The notes: a model not told the origin generated them from the letters alone. A DNA stretch of 64,000 bases from Flagellimonas onchidii (GCF_004804315.1 NZ_SRXX01000006.1:167449-231448); one strand, 5' to 3'. Counted from the first letter of the stretch, positions 35,954-46,089 are shown. A program made the numbers and translations.

Positions 35954-37576
35954 TCAATTTGATTTTCCATCTCTTCTAGGGTCTGCTGCTGCTTTCCATT
36001 CCCCGTTTTTAAATTCTACGGCATGCACACCACCGAAATACGCATTTCTATCTGAAATAGTTAGACCATAATAGGGAAAGGCAATTTTAAAACCATCATT
36101 CCTTAATTGATGCAACCATTCATGGTCCAAGTCAGTATCTTCGAGGTATACTTTATCACGTATCGCATGAATCCTGGGATAAGCTATAATGTCTTGAATA
36201 CTGTCTTCGCTATCAATCCAAAGTTGAACAAGTTGGGATATAGTGGAAACAATCCGTTTGCTCCCAGGAGTACCAATAACCAGCACATTTTCTCCATCTT
36301 TCCTCACCAAACTTCGACTCATTGATGAAGGTATCCGTGTTTTGGGTTGCAAAGATTTTCCAAGTCCAAACCCCATAAGTGATCTTACATAACTGTTGTA
36401 AAAAAAACCTAAGCTTTTGGTCGATGCAAAGGCTCCAAAGTATCTCCCAACACTTGAGGTAACACTAACGGCCATTCCTGTTTTGTCGACAATTGAAAAA
36501 TGCGTCGTTTCTCCTTCTTTGGATGCTTTTGATTTTCCATTTTTACTCTTTGCATCTTCTTGCTGCTGCCAAAGTTCCATCGCATATTCCTTGGATATTT
36601 TTTTAGACACTTCTTCGTCATAATTTGAATAATCAACAATGGCATTGTCGAGGCGATCATTGTGACTCTTATTGAGGGCTTTGATAATCAGTTCGCTTCG
36701 AAGCTTGCCAATTTTGGCAATTTTAGAAGCATCAACTTGTTCCAATAAGTTAAGAGCTTGCAACACCTGCCACCCCCCACTTGGTGGAACAAATGAGTAA
36801 ACATCATAACCCCGATATGTAGTGTGTAAAGGTGTCGATTCTTCCGGGTCAGGAAAACTGGCGAGATCTTCATAAGTAATCCATCCCCCGTGCTCTTCAA
36901 AATCTTTGGCTATGGTTTTGGCTATTTCGCCTTTATAAAAGTCGTCACCTCCATACTTTGCCAATCGCTTCAGGGTTTTGGCCAAAGTGGGCTGTTTTAC
37001 CAAATCTCCAACCGACGGAATTTCATTGTCAATCAACAATTCTGAATTATGGTAGGTACTTTCCTTTAAAAACTCCTCCATAGCTTTAAACACATGGTGC
37101 CTATGCATTCCAACAATAAATCCATCTTCGGCATATTTTATCGCTGGCTGTAACAGTTCTTCCCATGTAAGTTTACCACTCCCATATTTTTTCCAAGCAT
37201 ATTGCAATATTTTGACTTGAGAAGGAACCGCAACCTGTTTATAATAAGTAAGGTCCGCTTTTTCAATATCTGATTGCAATACCGACGGTGTCAACGCATG
37301 GCCACCGATGGTAATAGGTGGTTTATTAGGGGTTGACAATAGAATCATAGTCCTACCTCCTATTCCCGACATCGCTGGTTCGGTCACTCCCAATGTAAAT
37401 GCAACCGCAACAGCAGCATCAATGGCGTTACCTCCTTTTTCAAGAATTTTGACACCTGTGTCAGTAGCTTCGGGAGTGGCGGATGCTACTAGGTCCTTTC
37501 CCTTTTTAAACCCAGGGTTTAACAACAGGGAAGCTCCAAAAGCTACTGAAACAATTAGGTCTCCAAAACCCATCAT
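35954..37576 (-). CDS. ggt: Gamma-glutamyltransferase/hydrolase
   Basis: 540 residues. N-terminal exported segment (FGDLIVSVAFGASLLLNPG). The large subunit motifs are ASATPEATDTGVKILEKGGNAIDAAVA and VTEPAMSGIGG; the catalytic threonine lies in EGETTHFSIVDKTGMAVSVTSS, where self-cleavage makes the small subunit, and VIGTPGSKRI comes near the end. The normal run of glycines after GIGG is altered (GGRTMILL). GGTs break gamma-glutamyl bonds, including gamma-D-glutamyl ones in poly-gamma-glutamate. Seven bases from the SusD gene, hence part of its operon. Two ATG codons in a row mark the start. Confidence 0.88.
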   Translation of the reverse strand: MMGFGDLIVSVAFGASLLLNPGFKKGKDLVASATPEATDTGVKILEKGGNAIDAAVAVAFTLGVTEPAMSGIGGRTMILLSTPNKPPITIGGHALTPSVLQSDIEKADLTYYKQVAVPSQVKILQYAWKKYGSGKLTWEELLQPAIKYAEDGFIVGMHRHHVFKAMEEFLKESTYHNSELLIDNEIPSVGDLVKQPTLAKTLKRLAKYGGDDFYKGEIAKTIAKDFEEHGGWITYEDLASFPDPEESTPLHTTYRGYDVYSFVPPSGGWQVLQALNLLEQVDASKIAKIGKLRSELIIKALNKSHNDRLDNAIVDYSNYDEEVSKKISKEYAMELWQQQEDAKSKNGKSKASKEGETTHFSIVDKTGMAVSVTSSVGRYFGAFASTKSLGFFYNSYVRSLMGFGLGKSLQPKTRIPSSMSRSLVRKDGENVLVIGTPGSKRIVSTISQLVQLWIDSEDSIQDIIAYPRIHAIRDKVYLEDTDLDHEWLHQLRNDGFKIAFPYYGLTISDRNAYFGGVHAVEFKNGEWKAAADPRRDGKSN

Positions 37577-37583
37577 AATCCAA

Positions 37584-38972
37584 TTATTGGTTTACCGGGG
37601 TTTTTATAAAAATGTCAGTAATGTCAGGAACATTATCACCATTGGTATTTTCTTCCGAGAACGGATAAAGAAACCTTTCGGGGTGTTGACTTCCAACATT
37701 GAACGGAACTCCCACTTGAATTGCAACGGGATCTTTCTTGGTTCTTCGTAAATCGTTGAAACTTGCCAACTCCGCAAAGAAAGAAACATATCGTTCCTGA
37801 ATAATTTCCCTTAACAAAGCATCTTCCCTTGATAACGAACCATCTACATTCTCAATTCCCCCTGCGTCAAAATCGGTATCGACATAATCATCATATAGCC
37901 CAGTCGTTATTGCAAAGTACTCTCCGTCTCTCAGATTGGCCCGATGCTCATTCAACTTAGCTAGAGCCGTAGCAAAATCGTTTGATCGTATGGCCGCTTC
38001 TGCCCATGTCAACAAGTTTTCTTGAAGGGATATCAAATTCATCGGTTCTGCCACTCCTGCAATTCCATTAAGGTTTATCTGGGTTCCATCAAAGTAATAT
38101 GCCGCCCTATCTACCTCATCGGTCTTGGCATTGTTTCTATTATTGGTACCTGTCATCAATTCAATCAAATATCCGCCCTCCGTTGTCAAGTCATCTGGGA
38201 AACTTCCTGTAAAAAATTGGTTCAACAAGTTCGTATCCCCTGTAAGTACCACAGCCGGAGGAGTGTATTGCATAGATTCAGATGGCGAGGAAATTCCATT
38301 TTGCGCTGCCGAAATTGCACTGCCATAATCGCCCACTTCAAGAAACAAACGTGCTTTTAGCGTATAAGCAGCTTTTATCCAGTTGCTCGAATTTCCTCCA
38401 AAGAACAAATCCTCAGAAATTCCACCGCCCGTTCCAGCAGCTTGCAAATCAGCGATAGCTTCATCCAATAGCGCTTGAACAGCATTGTACACTTCAAGTT
38501 GACCATCATACGAAGGAGTAGGGATTTCAGCATTTGCAGCTTCAGTAAAAGGAACATCCCCAAACATACTCGCTGCGGTTCCCAACGCATGTGCTTCCAG
38601 AACCTTTGATGCTCCAAAGAAGAAGTCCTTATTGGTTACCGGAATACCGCTACGCAGTTCCCGGGCCTGTTGCACAACTCCTACATAAATGTTGAACCAA
38701 GGAGTATTTGAGTTTGTGTTTCCGTATTGATAATCCTGTATTGGGGCAAATCTTCCACTTCCCACAAAATTACCTGTCCAAACACCCGCTGCCCAGTTTA
38801 AATACCCCAACTGAGCCGTAACATCGGCCAATTGCATCCCAGTAAACAGCGTTTGACCATCTACCCTACTAATGGTATTCGGGTCATTATCATTTATATC
38901 ATCAACGATTTCTTGACACGCAAGAAAATTGAAAAGAATTACTATACCTGTTGCTATTTTAAATACTTTCAT
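37584..38972 (-). CDS. SusD/RagB-family substrate-binding lipoprotein
   Basis: 462 residues, lipobox at Cys19 (FNFLAC). The helical repeat fold of SusD is visible (FGDVPFTEAANAE, AYTLKARLFLEVGDY), with LREIIQERYVSFFAELASFNDLRRTK near the end. SusD proteins sit on the cell surface as a lid on the SusC channel and bind the ligand. The ligand here is probably a peptide rather than a glycan, judged from the enzymes downstream. It follows SusC by 9 bases. Confidence 0.93.
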   Translation of the reverse strand: MKVFKIATGIVILFNFLACQEIVDDINDNDPNTISRVDGQTLFTGMQLADVTAQLGYLNWAAGVWTGNFVGSGRFAPIQDYQYGNTNSNTPWFNIYVGVVQQARELRSGIPVTNKDFFFGASKVLEAHALGTAASMFGDVPFTEAANAEIPTPSYDGQLEVYNAVQALLDEAIADLQAAGTGGGISEDLFFGGNSSNWIKAAYTLKARLFLEVGDYGSAISAAQNGISSPSESMQYTPPAVVLTGDTNLLNQFFTGSFPDDLTTEGGYLIELMTGTNNRNNAKTDEVDRAAYYFDGTQINLNGIAGVAEPMNLISLQENLLTWAEAAIRSNDFATALAKLNEHRANLRDGEYFAITTGLYDDYVDTDFDAGGIENVDGSLSREDALLREIIQERYVSFFAELASFNDLRRTKKDPVAIQVGVPFNVGSQHPERFLYPFSEENTNGDNVPDITDIFIKTPVNQ

Positions 38973-38981
38973 AACTCTTTT

Positions 38982-41900
38982 TTAAAATGTTAAACTCAAG
39001 TTGAACAAATAAGATTTAGTGGATGGGTTCGTATAGTAATCCAATCCCCTTGAGTTCCCGACTCCAGCAAAGTTTTTATCTGGGTCATTACCGATTACAT
39101 CCGTCCAAAGCACTAGGTTTCTTCCGGTGAAACTGAGGCTTAAGTCAGATAACTTAAGCTTCTCCACAATCTTTTTACCGAGTGAATAGGTTAGAGTCAA
39201 TTCCCGTAGACGGGTCCATGTAGCATCTTGAAGCCAAAGCTCGCTAAAGCCCCTGTTACCTGCTCCGTTTCCTCTGTACCAATTTTGCTCCAGAAGTACC
39301 GGACCAGCTCCAAAATCGAACAAATTCCCTCGAACCACCTCACCAGCAGTATAGGTCGCTCCAGTGACATCTGTAATACCATCATTTGGAATAGTGACCT
39401 TATTCCCCGATTCTCTACTAAAACCTCTTTGGCTATTGATTTGGCGGGTCATGTCATAGAAATCACCTCCTTGGGAATGTTCAAATAATACGTTTAATGA
39501 TAAATTCTTGAACCCTAAGTTGAACCCAAGACCTCCTGTCCATTCAGGGTTAGGGTCTCCGATAACATCATATTCCGGAGTGCCGACCGGAAATCCGTTA
39601 GCATCCAATTCGATGCTTCCGTCTGCATTTCTTGGTAGTTTTCCACCGAAAATGGCACCCATTTGATATCCAACCGCGGCAACGGAATCACCGGTACCGA
39701 AACCCGTTAATCTCTGAACATCTGCACCCGCCAAACTTGTCACCTCGTTTTTATTCGTGGCAAAGTTTCCGTACGGAGTGAATGTCCAGTTATCGCTATT
39801 TCTTATAAGGTTGGCACTGAACTCAAACTCGAAACCTCTATTTTTCATGGAAGCTCCATTGGTATAGATACTTGAGAAACCACTAGATGGTGACCTATCC
39901 AAGGTCAAAAGTATATCCTCTATATCGTTGGTGTAATAAGTGAAGCTTGTATTCAACATGTTATCGAAAAACCTAAACTCAAGTCCTCCTTCTATCTCAG
40001 TCTTAATTTCAGGTTTTAAATTGGCATTGCCCAAACGGTTGTCCAGTCTGAAACCCCCACCATGATTGATCGAGGATAGGTTTCCAAAAATCCCATTGCT
40101 ATAGGTAAAGTCTCCTTCATAATTGGTAGCACTTCTATAAATTGCTGGTTGAATACCCACTTTACCCCAACTCAACCTAGCTTTGGCAAAGCTTATAAAG
40201 CTTTCTTCTGGGAAGAAGTCAGCATTTGAAAATTGCCATGCAACACTAGCTGATGGGTAAAAGAACGGATCCTTAATTGTAGAAGCTGCTTCAACCGTAC
40301 CTGATAGGTCTATATAGAGTTGATCGTACAATCCAAAATTCGCCGTGGCAAAACCTCTATTTGACCTTCTATGGCTGATGAAATTATCCCCTTGGATTAT
40401 TCTTGAATTAGTCAACGTATAAATCTCATCATTGACTATGAAATCACTACCAACGGTTGTCTCACGATTGAACTTTCTGTCATTTATGTTCCATCCCAAA
40501 ATGAAGGACGAAGTAATATCTTCCGTGAAATTGGAATCATATTTAGCAATGGCATCAAAATTCAATTCCGTTGCCCCGATGTTTTCAAATGTTAAATTTC
40601 CTTCCAATCTTGGAATCAACCCTGTTCGAGCCGAACCTCTTGGATACAGGTACGTTCTGTCATCACTGTATGTATCCACACCACCCCTGAGTTTAATGTT
40701 CAATCCTTCAATTGGATACACATCGATCTCAGCGGAATAAATATGCCTGTTCACAACGTTTGGAGCTTTTTGCTCATTGGTTGTCCATAAAGGATTGTTG
40801 TAAAATGGACGTTCCGATGCTCCAACTGGATTTCGGTAAGACCTATGGCGATTGCTAAATTCAGCTCCAGTTTCGCTGACGTATGTTCCGGTATAATCTT
40901 GAATGTTGAAATCAGATATATTTCTATAAAATCCCAGTAACAGTCCTGCAGTATTTGAATTCTGTTGAATCCTATTGGCGCTTATCCTAGAGTATTTTCC
41001 CTTTAATTTTAGATTGATGTACTCGTTAAATCTATGGGAAGCACTAAGATTGACCGTATGGCGTCGATAATCATTGTTTCTAATAATTCCTTCTTGGTCC
41101 GTGTTCCCTAAACTGAAGAAAATGTTACTTTTTTCATCACCTCCACTGATACTAACAGATTGTTCCAAAAGAACACCGGTCCTGAATACATGGTTAAAGT
41201 TTTCATCCAAAAATGTTTCCCTTGAATTTTTACCACCATGCAGGTTCTCAGTTGTCCCATCTGGAATGGGATAATATCTTTGACCTGTTTGGTCACCAAT
41301 GAAAAATCCACCAGAAGTATCAAAATCATCTTCACCTCCTGACCTAGAGGATATTTCATCTCCCCATCCATGTAAATAACCAAATCTAAACCTTCCACTA
41401 AGTCCTTGACCGTAGTTTGACTGCAAGGGTGCGATAGCATTTACTTCATCCAATGATATGGATGTTTTTAAATTGACCCTGAATCCTCTTCTCCCCGATT
41501 TAGTGGTAATAATGACAACACCGTTGGATGCCCTAGACCCCCATAATGCCGCTGCAGATGCGCCTTTAAGAACTTGAAGCGTCTCAATGTCATTCGGATT
41601 GATGTCGTTTAAACGAGATTGCTGCGATGTACCATTTCCTGTAGCACTACTGGCTCCACCTTGGGTACTGGAATTGCTAATTGGAATCCCATCTACAATA
41701 ATCAATGGTTGCGTACTCCCGAAAATGGTATTGGCTCCCCTAATTCTAATGTTGGAACCAGATCCAGGGTCACCGTTGGATCTTGTGATATTTACCCCCG
41801 CCATTTTACCCTGAATGGCATTGGCGACCGATGTTTCTCCAGAACGGACCAGAGCTTCCGGTTTTACACTTGAAACCGCGCTTCCCAATTTATCGGTACG

Positions 41901-42578
41901 CACTTCAAAACCCAAGGCCGTCACTACGACCTCATCTAAAGCTTGAGCATCTTCCTTTAGCACGACATTTATAGTTGATTGCCCATTAACGGGAACCTCA
42001 ACTGTTGTATATCCGATATAGCTGACCACAAGTATCGCCTCACCGTCAGAGACTTCAATGGTATAATTACCATCAAAATCGGTAGTGGTTCCGGATGTAG
42101 TCCCTTTTACAACAATACTGGCCCCAGGAAGTGGTCCCGTGTCATCCGTTACAGTACCCGAAACCGCCATTTGTAATCCTTCGTCCTTGATGGGCGCCTT
42201 AGATTGGGTTTCATTTTTCTTTAGCACAATCTGCCTACCATTGATATGGTAATCAATGCTATTGGGCTTGAAGTGTTGCTCAAGTGCATTGTCAATCGTT
42301 TGGTTTTTGATTTTAAAATCCCCCTTCTTTTGATTTAAGGTGGTCAGTAAATCTTCACCGTACATAAAAACAAACTCACTCTGTTCTTCAATACTGTAAA
42401 TGATGTCAAGTAGCGTGGCATCCTTTAGATCGACTTTTAACTTTGTCTTTTGCGAGTAAGCGTCTGTGTAAGAATAAAGTGTGAAGAGCAATAAAAATAG
42501 TGTCAGAAACCTCATCACTTTTTTGATTTTGTCCATAAAATTGCCAAAGCAATCATATGGAAACCCCTTTTTTTCCAT
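38982..42578 (-). CDS. SusC/RagA-type TonB-dependent outer-membrane receptor with STN domain
   Basis: 1198 residues. After the signal (FLTLFLLLFTLYSYTDAYSQ) comes an STN signalling domain (about 45-115, LLDIIYSIEEQSEFVFMY), a CarboxypepD_reg-like domain (about 138-220, GTTSGTTTDFDGNYTIEV), a TonB box (DEVVVTALG), a plug and the barrel ending FNLSLTF. The STN domain lets it signal ligand binding to the FecR protein and ECF sigma coded just upstream. It should import peptide fragments with SusD. ATGs at 42578 and 42536 are both possible starts. Confidence 0.95.
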   Translation of the reverse strand: MEKKGFPYDCFGNFMDKIKKVMRFLTLFLLLFTLYSYTDAYSQKTKLKVDLKDATLLDIIYSIEEQSEFVFMYGEDLLTTLNQKKGDFKIKNQTIDNALEQHFKPNSIDYHINGRQIVLKKNETQSKAPIKDEGLQMAVSGTVTDDTGPLPGASIVVKGTTSGTTTDFDGNYTIEVSDGEAILVVSYIGYTTVEVPVNGQSTINVVLKEDAQALDEVVVTALGFEVRTDKLGSAVSSVKPEALVRSGETSVANAIQGKMAGVNITRSNGDPGSGSNIRIRGANTIFGSTQPLIIVDGIPISNSSTQGGASSATGNGTSQQSRLNDINPNDIETLQVLKGASAAALWGSRASNGVVIITTKSGRRGFRVNLKTSISLDEVNAIAPLQSNYGQGLSGRFRFGYLHGWGDEISSRSGGEDDFDTSGGFFIGDQTGQRYYPIPDGTTENLHGGKNSRETFLDENFNHVFRTGVLLEQSVSISGGDEKSNIFFSLGNTDQEGIIRNNDYRRHTVNLSASHRFNEYINLKLKGKYSRISANRIQQNSNTAGLLLGFYRNISDFNIQDYTGTYVSETGAEFSNRHRSYRNPVGASERPFYNNPLWTTNEQKAPNVVNRHIYSAEIDVYPIEGLNIKLRGGVDTYSDDRTYLYPRGSARTGLIPRLEGNLTFENIGATELNFDAIAKYDSNFTEDITSSFILGWNINDRKFNRETTVGSDFIVNDEIYTLTNSRIIQGDNFISHRRSNRGFATANFGLYDQLYIDLSGTVEAASTIKDPFFYPSASVAWQFSNADFFPEESFISFAKARLSWGKVGIQPAIYRSATNYEGDFTYSNGIFGNLSSINHGGGFRLDNRLGNANLKPEIKTEIEGGLEFRFFDNMLNTSFTYYTNDIEDILLTLDRSPSSGFSSIYTNGASMKNRGFEFEFSANLIRNSDNWTFTPYGNFATNKNEVTSLAGADVQRLTGFGTGDSVAAVGYQMGAIFGGKLPRNADGSIELDANGFPVGTPEYDVIGDPNPEWTGGLGFNLGFKNLSLNVLFEHSQGGDFYDMTRQINSQRGFSRESGNKVTIPNDGITDVTGATYTAGEVVRGNLFDFGAGPVLLEQNWYRGNGAGNRGFSELWLQDATWTRLRELTLTYSLGKKIVEKLKLSDLSLSFTGRNLVLWTDVIGNDPDKNFAGVGNSRGLDYYTNPSTKSYLFNLSLTF

Positions 42579-42607
42579 AATTTAGTTAGTTGTTTGTTTA
42601 AACAATT

Positions 42608-42655
42608 CCTGTTTTTACAGGTTACACGCCAGAGCATGGTGCGAACATGCTCTGG
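42608..42655 (-). promoter_or_regulatory. Two hairpins between fecR and susC (peptide locus)
   Basis: One perfect 10-bp stem, CCAGAGCATG / CATGCTCTGG with a 7-base loop (42629-42655), begins 4 bases after the FecR stop on the minus strand. A second stem, CCTGT / ACAGG with loop TTTT (42608-42621), follows. Neither is trailed by a T-run on the minus strand, so they look more like RNA-processing, stability or attenuation elements than terminators. The other ECF/FecR/SusC locus has a stem-loop at the same place. Confidence 0.55.
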
Positions 42656-42659
42656 TTTT

Positions 42660-43871
42660 TTATTTGGTAATCAAATATTCATCGATTCCTTTTTTTTCAT
42701 ATTTGGCTGAAGCCGAAACCGCTAAATTTTCCATGGTTTCTTCAATCGAATCATTAAGATCCAATTTACCCGTCAACCTAAATTGTTGGTCAATATTTTC
42801 TCCTAAATCTATTTCAATGTTGTAATAGTGTTCAACACGTTTTACAACATCTTGCAAAGTTTCTCCCTTGAATATTAATAGGCCTCTAATCCAAGAGGTG
42901 TAGATTTCAGTATCTACCTCCATTTTATTCTGGATAGTTTTGGAAGACACGCTCCATTCCGCCAATTCACCGGGCTTCATAATGGTGCTTTTTTTCTTTC
43001 CGAAAAAACGATTCTTGGGTTGATTAGTCAAATGCACTTCACCTTCGGTTAAAACCGTGGTCACCTCGTCGTTGTTGTTATAGGAGTTTACATTGAACTT
43101 TGTTCCGACAGCAGTGATTGAAAATTCACTGTCCTTTAAAACTTGCACAACAAAGGGTTTGTCTGTATTTGATTCCACTTCAAAAAATGCTTCGCCATCC
43201 AAATAGACCTCCCTTGAATCACCAATAAACCTTTTAGGAAAAACAAGCCTTGAACCAGAATTTACATGTACTATAGAGCCATCACTCAATGTAATCCTAC
43301 TATGCTTACCATATGGGACTATTAGTTGGTTCATTTCCATAATGTCAGAAACGTTCTCTTCGCTAATATTCAAGGTGTCCTTTTTATTAATAATCAGATT
43401 GTCTTTTCCTGAATAATTGATTTCTGACCTTTTTTGATCTATAGCAATCTGTTGGTTATTATCAAGAATCAATTTTGTGTCGGTAGTAGAATCAATGGAA
43501 ACCTGTAACAGGGATTCGATATTTGGGGCGTTACTTTTAGGTGTCCCAACACCTAAGTAGATGGCTGTACCGATGACTGCTACCACGATTGCAGCATATT
43601 TTAAAATACTAAGGTAAATGGGGCCTCGTTTTGAATTGTTAAAGGTTACCTTGTTATATATTTCATCTAAAATGTGCTTTTTATCGTCCTGAGAGAGTTT
43701 GTGGTTGGTAGCTTCCAAAGTTCCAAGACAATCTTTTAAGATTCGGATTTTAGCTTCTTCCTCAGGATTTTCTTTGATATAGGTTTCCCAATAGGCATTC
43801 TTTTCATTCGTAGGATTGGTAATCCAATCCACGAATTTTTCATCATCAAGATATTTGGTAAAATCGTCCAA
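42660..43871 (-). CDS. FecR-type anti-sigma regulator
   Basis: 403 residues. Cytosolic anti-sigma part about 1-85, a single transmembrane helix (YAAIVVAVIGTAIYLGV), then periplasmic FecR domain (VPYGKHSRITLSDGSIVHVNSGSRLVFP, YLDGEAFFEVE, VGTKFNVNSYN) and a C-terminal DUF4974/STN-like domain. It relays the SusC signal to the ECF sigma. The first in-frame start is TTG at 43869-43871; no ATG is near. Confidence 0.92.
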   Translation of the reverse strand: MDDFTKYLDDEKFVDWITNPTNEKNAYWETYIKENPEEEAKIRILKDCLGTLEATNHKLSQDDKKHILDEIYNKVTFNNSKRGPIYLSILKYAAIVVAVIGTAIYLGVGTPKSNAPNIESLLQVSIDSTTDTKLILDNNQQIAIDQKRSEINYSGKDNLIINKKDTLNISEENVSDIMEMNQLIVPYGKHSRITLSDGSIVHVNSGSRLVFPKRFIGDSREVYLDGEAFFEVESNTDKPFVVQVLKDSEFSITAVGTKFNVNSYNNNDEVTTVLTEGEVHLTNQPKNRFFGKKKSTIMKPGELAEWSVSSKTIQNKMEVDTEIYTSWIRGLLIFKGETLQDVVKRVEHYYNIEIDLGENIDQQFRLTGKLDLNDSIEETMENLAVSASAKYEKKGIDEYLITK

Positions 43872-44009
43872 TTCTATGCTTATTTATACCATAGGGACAG
43901 AAGTTTTCATTTTGTGGACACTTTTTTTTGGGTTTTTTCAAATTTTTATGGAAATCCTTCAATTTTCAAGAAACGAAAATGAGTTTTCAAAGGTCAAGAA
44001 ATTGGAATT

Positions 44010-44597
44010 CTATGCTTTTCTCAGCATTGCATAAAATAAAACGATACCCTTATAATCGTCAAAGGCCTTGCTATTTCTAAGTTTTTTTACAGCTCGATAG
44101 ACCTGTTTTCTCACTGAAGAATGATCAATGCTTACAATTTCAGAAATTTCATTGTAGTTGAGTCCTACACTGAATCTTAAATACATGATTTCCTTTTGCT
44201 TCGCGGTCAGTGTTTCCAAAGCTTGGTTGACCAAACGTTTCTTTTCCTCATCCAGTTCGGACAAAATCCGTTTGTCCTCAAAATTATACCCAGCACTAAC
44301 GTTTAGTTCTTGCTGTTCTTGGAATTTCGCTTTTTTTCTTTCCTTCTTTTGTTTTCTGAAAATGGTGTGCTTAAGAGCTTTAAGAATATAGAATTTGATA
44401 TTATTGGGTTCGGATATAGCATTTCTATGTTCAAAAATATCAATGAATACTTCTTGAATACAATCTTTGACCAATTCTTGGTCAGGATCAATTTTTAACC
44501 CAAAGGCGAACATATCATCAACACATGAATTGTAGACTGATTCAAATGCAGTTTTATCTCCATCTCTAAATTTTGACCATAAATTGCCCTGATCCAT
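44010..44597 (-). CDS. ECF sigma factor of the SusCD peptide locus
   Basis: 195 residues. Region 2 (DCIQEVFIDIFEHRN, FYILKALKHTIFRK) and region 4 (LTAKQKEIMYLRFSVGLNYNEISEIV, SVRKQVYRAVKKL) are clear. I use the ATG at 44597 (MDQGNLW) instead of an earlier TTG. It heads the ECF/FecR/SusC/SusD series and is expected to activate the operon when the receptor is occupied. Confidence 0.92.
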   Translation of the reverse strand: MDQGNLWSKFRDGDKTAFESVYNSCVDDMFAFGLKIDPDQELVKDCIQEVFIDIFEHRNAISEPNNIKFYILKALKHTIFRKQKKERKKAKFQEQQELNVSAGYNFEDKRILSELDEEKKRLVNQALETLTAKQKEIMYLRFSVGLNYNEISEIVSIDHSSVRKQVYRAVKKLRNSKAFDDYKGIVLFYAMLRKA

Positions 44598-44755
44598 ATA
44601 AAATTGCGTTAGCAAAATTCCTTGATTACCCTTGCTCCTTCTATGCCCTTAAAACAAACTTAAAAAATATATTTAACCTTTACCCAACGCTAAAATTTTG
44701 GTGAACATTAGTCCATAAAGATAAATATGCTTAGTCTCTCAGATTGTATTAACAC

Positions 44756-45898
44756 CTAATAGCGCTCTAATGTCTCATCTATTTCCCTAGCATATTGATC
44801 AATACCACCGATTAAATTATAAACATCTTGAAATCCAGAAGCAGTTAAAAAGTCTGCTGCCTTTTTACTTCTTCCTCCGTGATGACACATAACAATTATT
44901 TTTTTGTCTTTAGGGATTTTGGAAAGATTATCCTTCACCTGCCCCAAGGGAATCAAAACAGCTTGTGGAATATTAGAAAGGTCATGTTCAAAGGGCTCCC
45001 GAACATCGAGCAGGAAAAAGTCTTCATCCATTTTCAAAAGATTCGAAAGTTTGGTTACATCAACTTCCCCTAAACTATTCTGTTTGGCTCCCTGCTTTTT
45101 TGAAACACCACAAAATTCCTCGTAATCAATCAATTCCGTAATGGTTCTATGCTCACCACAAACAGGGCAGTTTGGATTGGGTTTCAGTTTGATTTCATTG
45201 AACCTCATATCAAGGGCATTATAGAGCAACAAGCGCCCAATAAGAGGGTTTCCTTTATCAAGTATTAGTTTGATTACTTCTGTGGCCTGAATCATTCCAA
45301 TAGTACCTGGCAAGACCCCAAGAACTCCCGCTTGGTCGCATGATGGTACGGAATCCGGTTCGGGAGGGTTTGGGTAAAGACAGCGATAGCAGGGACCACC
45401 TTCCACTCCAAAGACGCTGGCTTGGCCTTCGAAACGATATACCGACCCATACACATTTGGCTTGCCCAATAAAACGCAAGTATCGTTAACCAAATATCTT
45501 GTTTGAAAATTATCCGTCCCGTCTGCAACGATATCATAGTTTTCAATAATCTGTAATGCATTTTCGGAGGTAAGCGCCTGATTATGGAGTTCTATTTTGA
45601 TTTCAGGATTGATTTCCTTAAGTCGCTCAAACGCGGATTGATTTTTTGGCCGCCCAATATCCGAAGTTCCATGAACAATCTGTCTTTGTAAATTGGTAAC
45701 ATCCACGGTATCAAAGTCCACCAAACCTAATTTACCGATTCCTGAAGCTGCTAAATACATGACCAATGGAGAACCCAAACCTCCTATACCCACCACTAAA
45801 ATCGAAGCACTTTTTAGTTTCTCTTGACCGTCAATCCCAACTTCCGATAACAATAAATGCCTAGAATATCTTTTAAGTTCTTCATTCGACAAATGCAT
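44756..45898 (-). CDS. moeB: MoeB/ThiF-type adenylyltransferase with C-terminal rhodanese domain
   Basis: 380 residues. The E1-like domain carries VVGIGGLGSPLVMYLAASGIG (ATP), NLQRQ and DGTDNFQTRYLVND, with zinc-binding CYRC and CPVC pairs and SCDQAGVLG. A rhodanese domain (about 280-380) has the persulfide site CHHGGRS. It activates the C-terminal glycine of a sulfur-carrier protein (MoaD or ThiS type) for molybdopterin or thiamine synthesis, with the rhodanese supplying sulfur. A molybdenum-cofactor enzyme (sulfite oxidase) is coded about 15 kb away, but no other cofactor genes are here. Confidence 0.9.
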   Translation of the reverse strand: MHLSNEELKRYSRHLLLSEVGIDGQEKLKSASILVVGIGGLGSPLVMYLAASGIGKLGLVDFDTVDVTNLQRQIVHGTSDIGRPKNQSAFERLKEINPEIKIELHNQALTSENALQIIENYDIVADGTDNFQTRYLVNDTCVLLGKPNVYGSVYRFEGQASVFGVEGGPCYRCLYPNPPEPDSVPSCDQAGVLGVLPGTIGMIQATEVIKLILDKGNPLIGRLLLYNALDMRFNEIKLKPNPNCPVCGEHRTITELIDYEEFCGVSKKQGAKQNSLGEVDVTKLSNLLKMDEDFFLLDVREPFEHDLSNIPQAVLIPLGQVKDNLSKIPKDKKIIVMCHHGGRSKKAADFLTASGFQDVYNLIGGIDQYAREIDETLERY

Positions 45899-46089
45899 TG
45901 GCTTTTTTGTTTAAAATTAGGTAAAGTCCTTATATACTCAAACCAAAGGATATAAATCGTCCTTAATTTAAAGCTAAGAGCAGAGAAGCTCAAGTTTTGA
46001 TATTAATTCACACTAAAATCTATAAATCATTTTTTAAAATCAAAAAAACCATATAAATGGGCTTTCAATTTTATGGCGACATGGATGTC

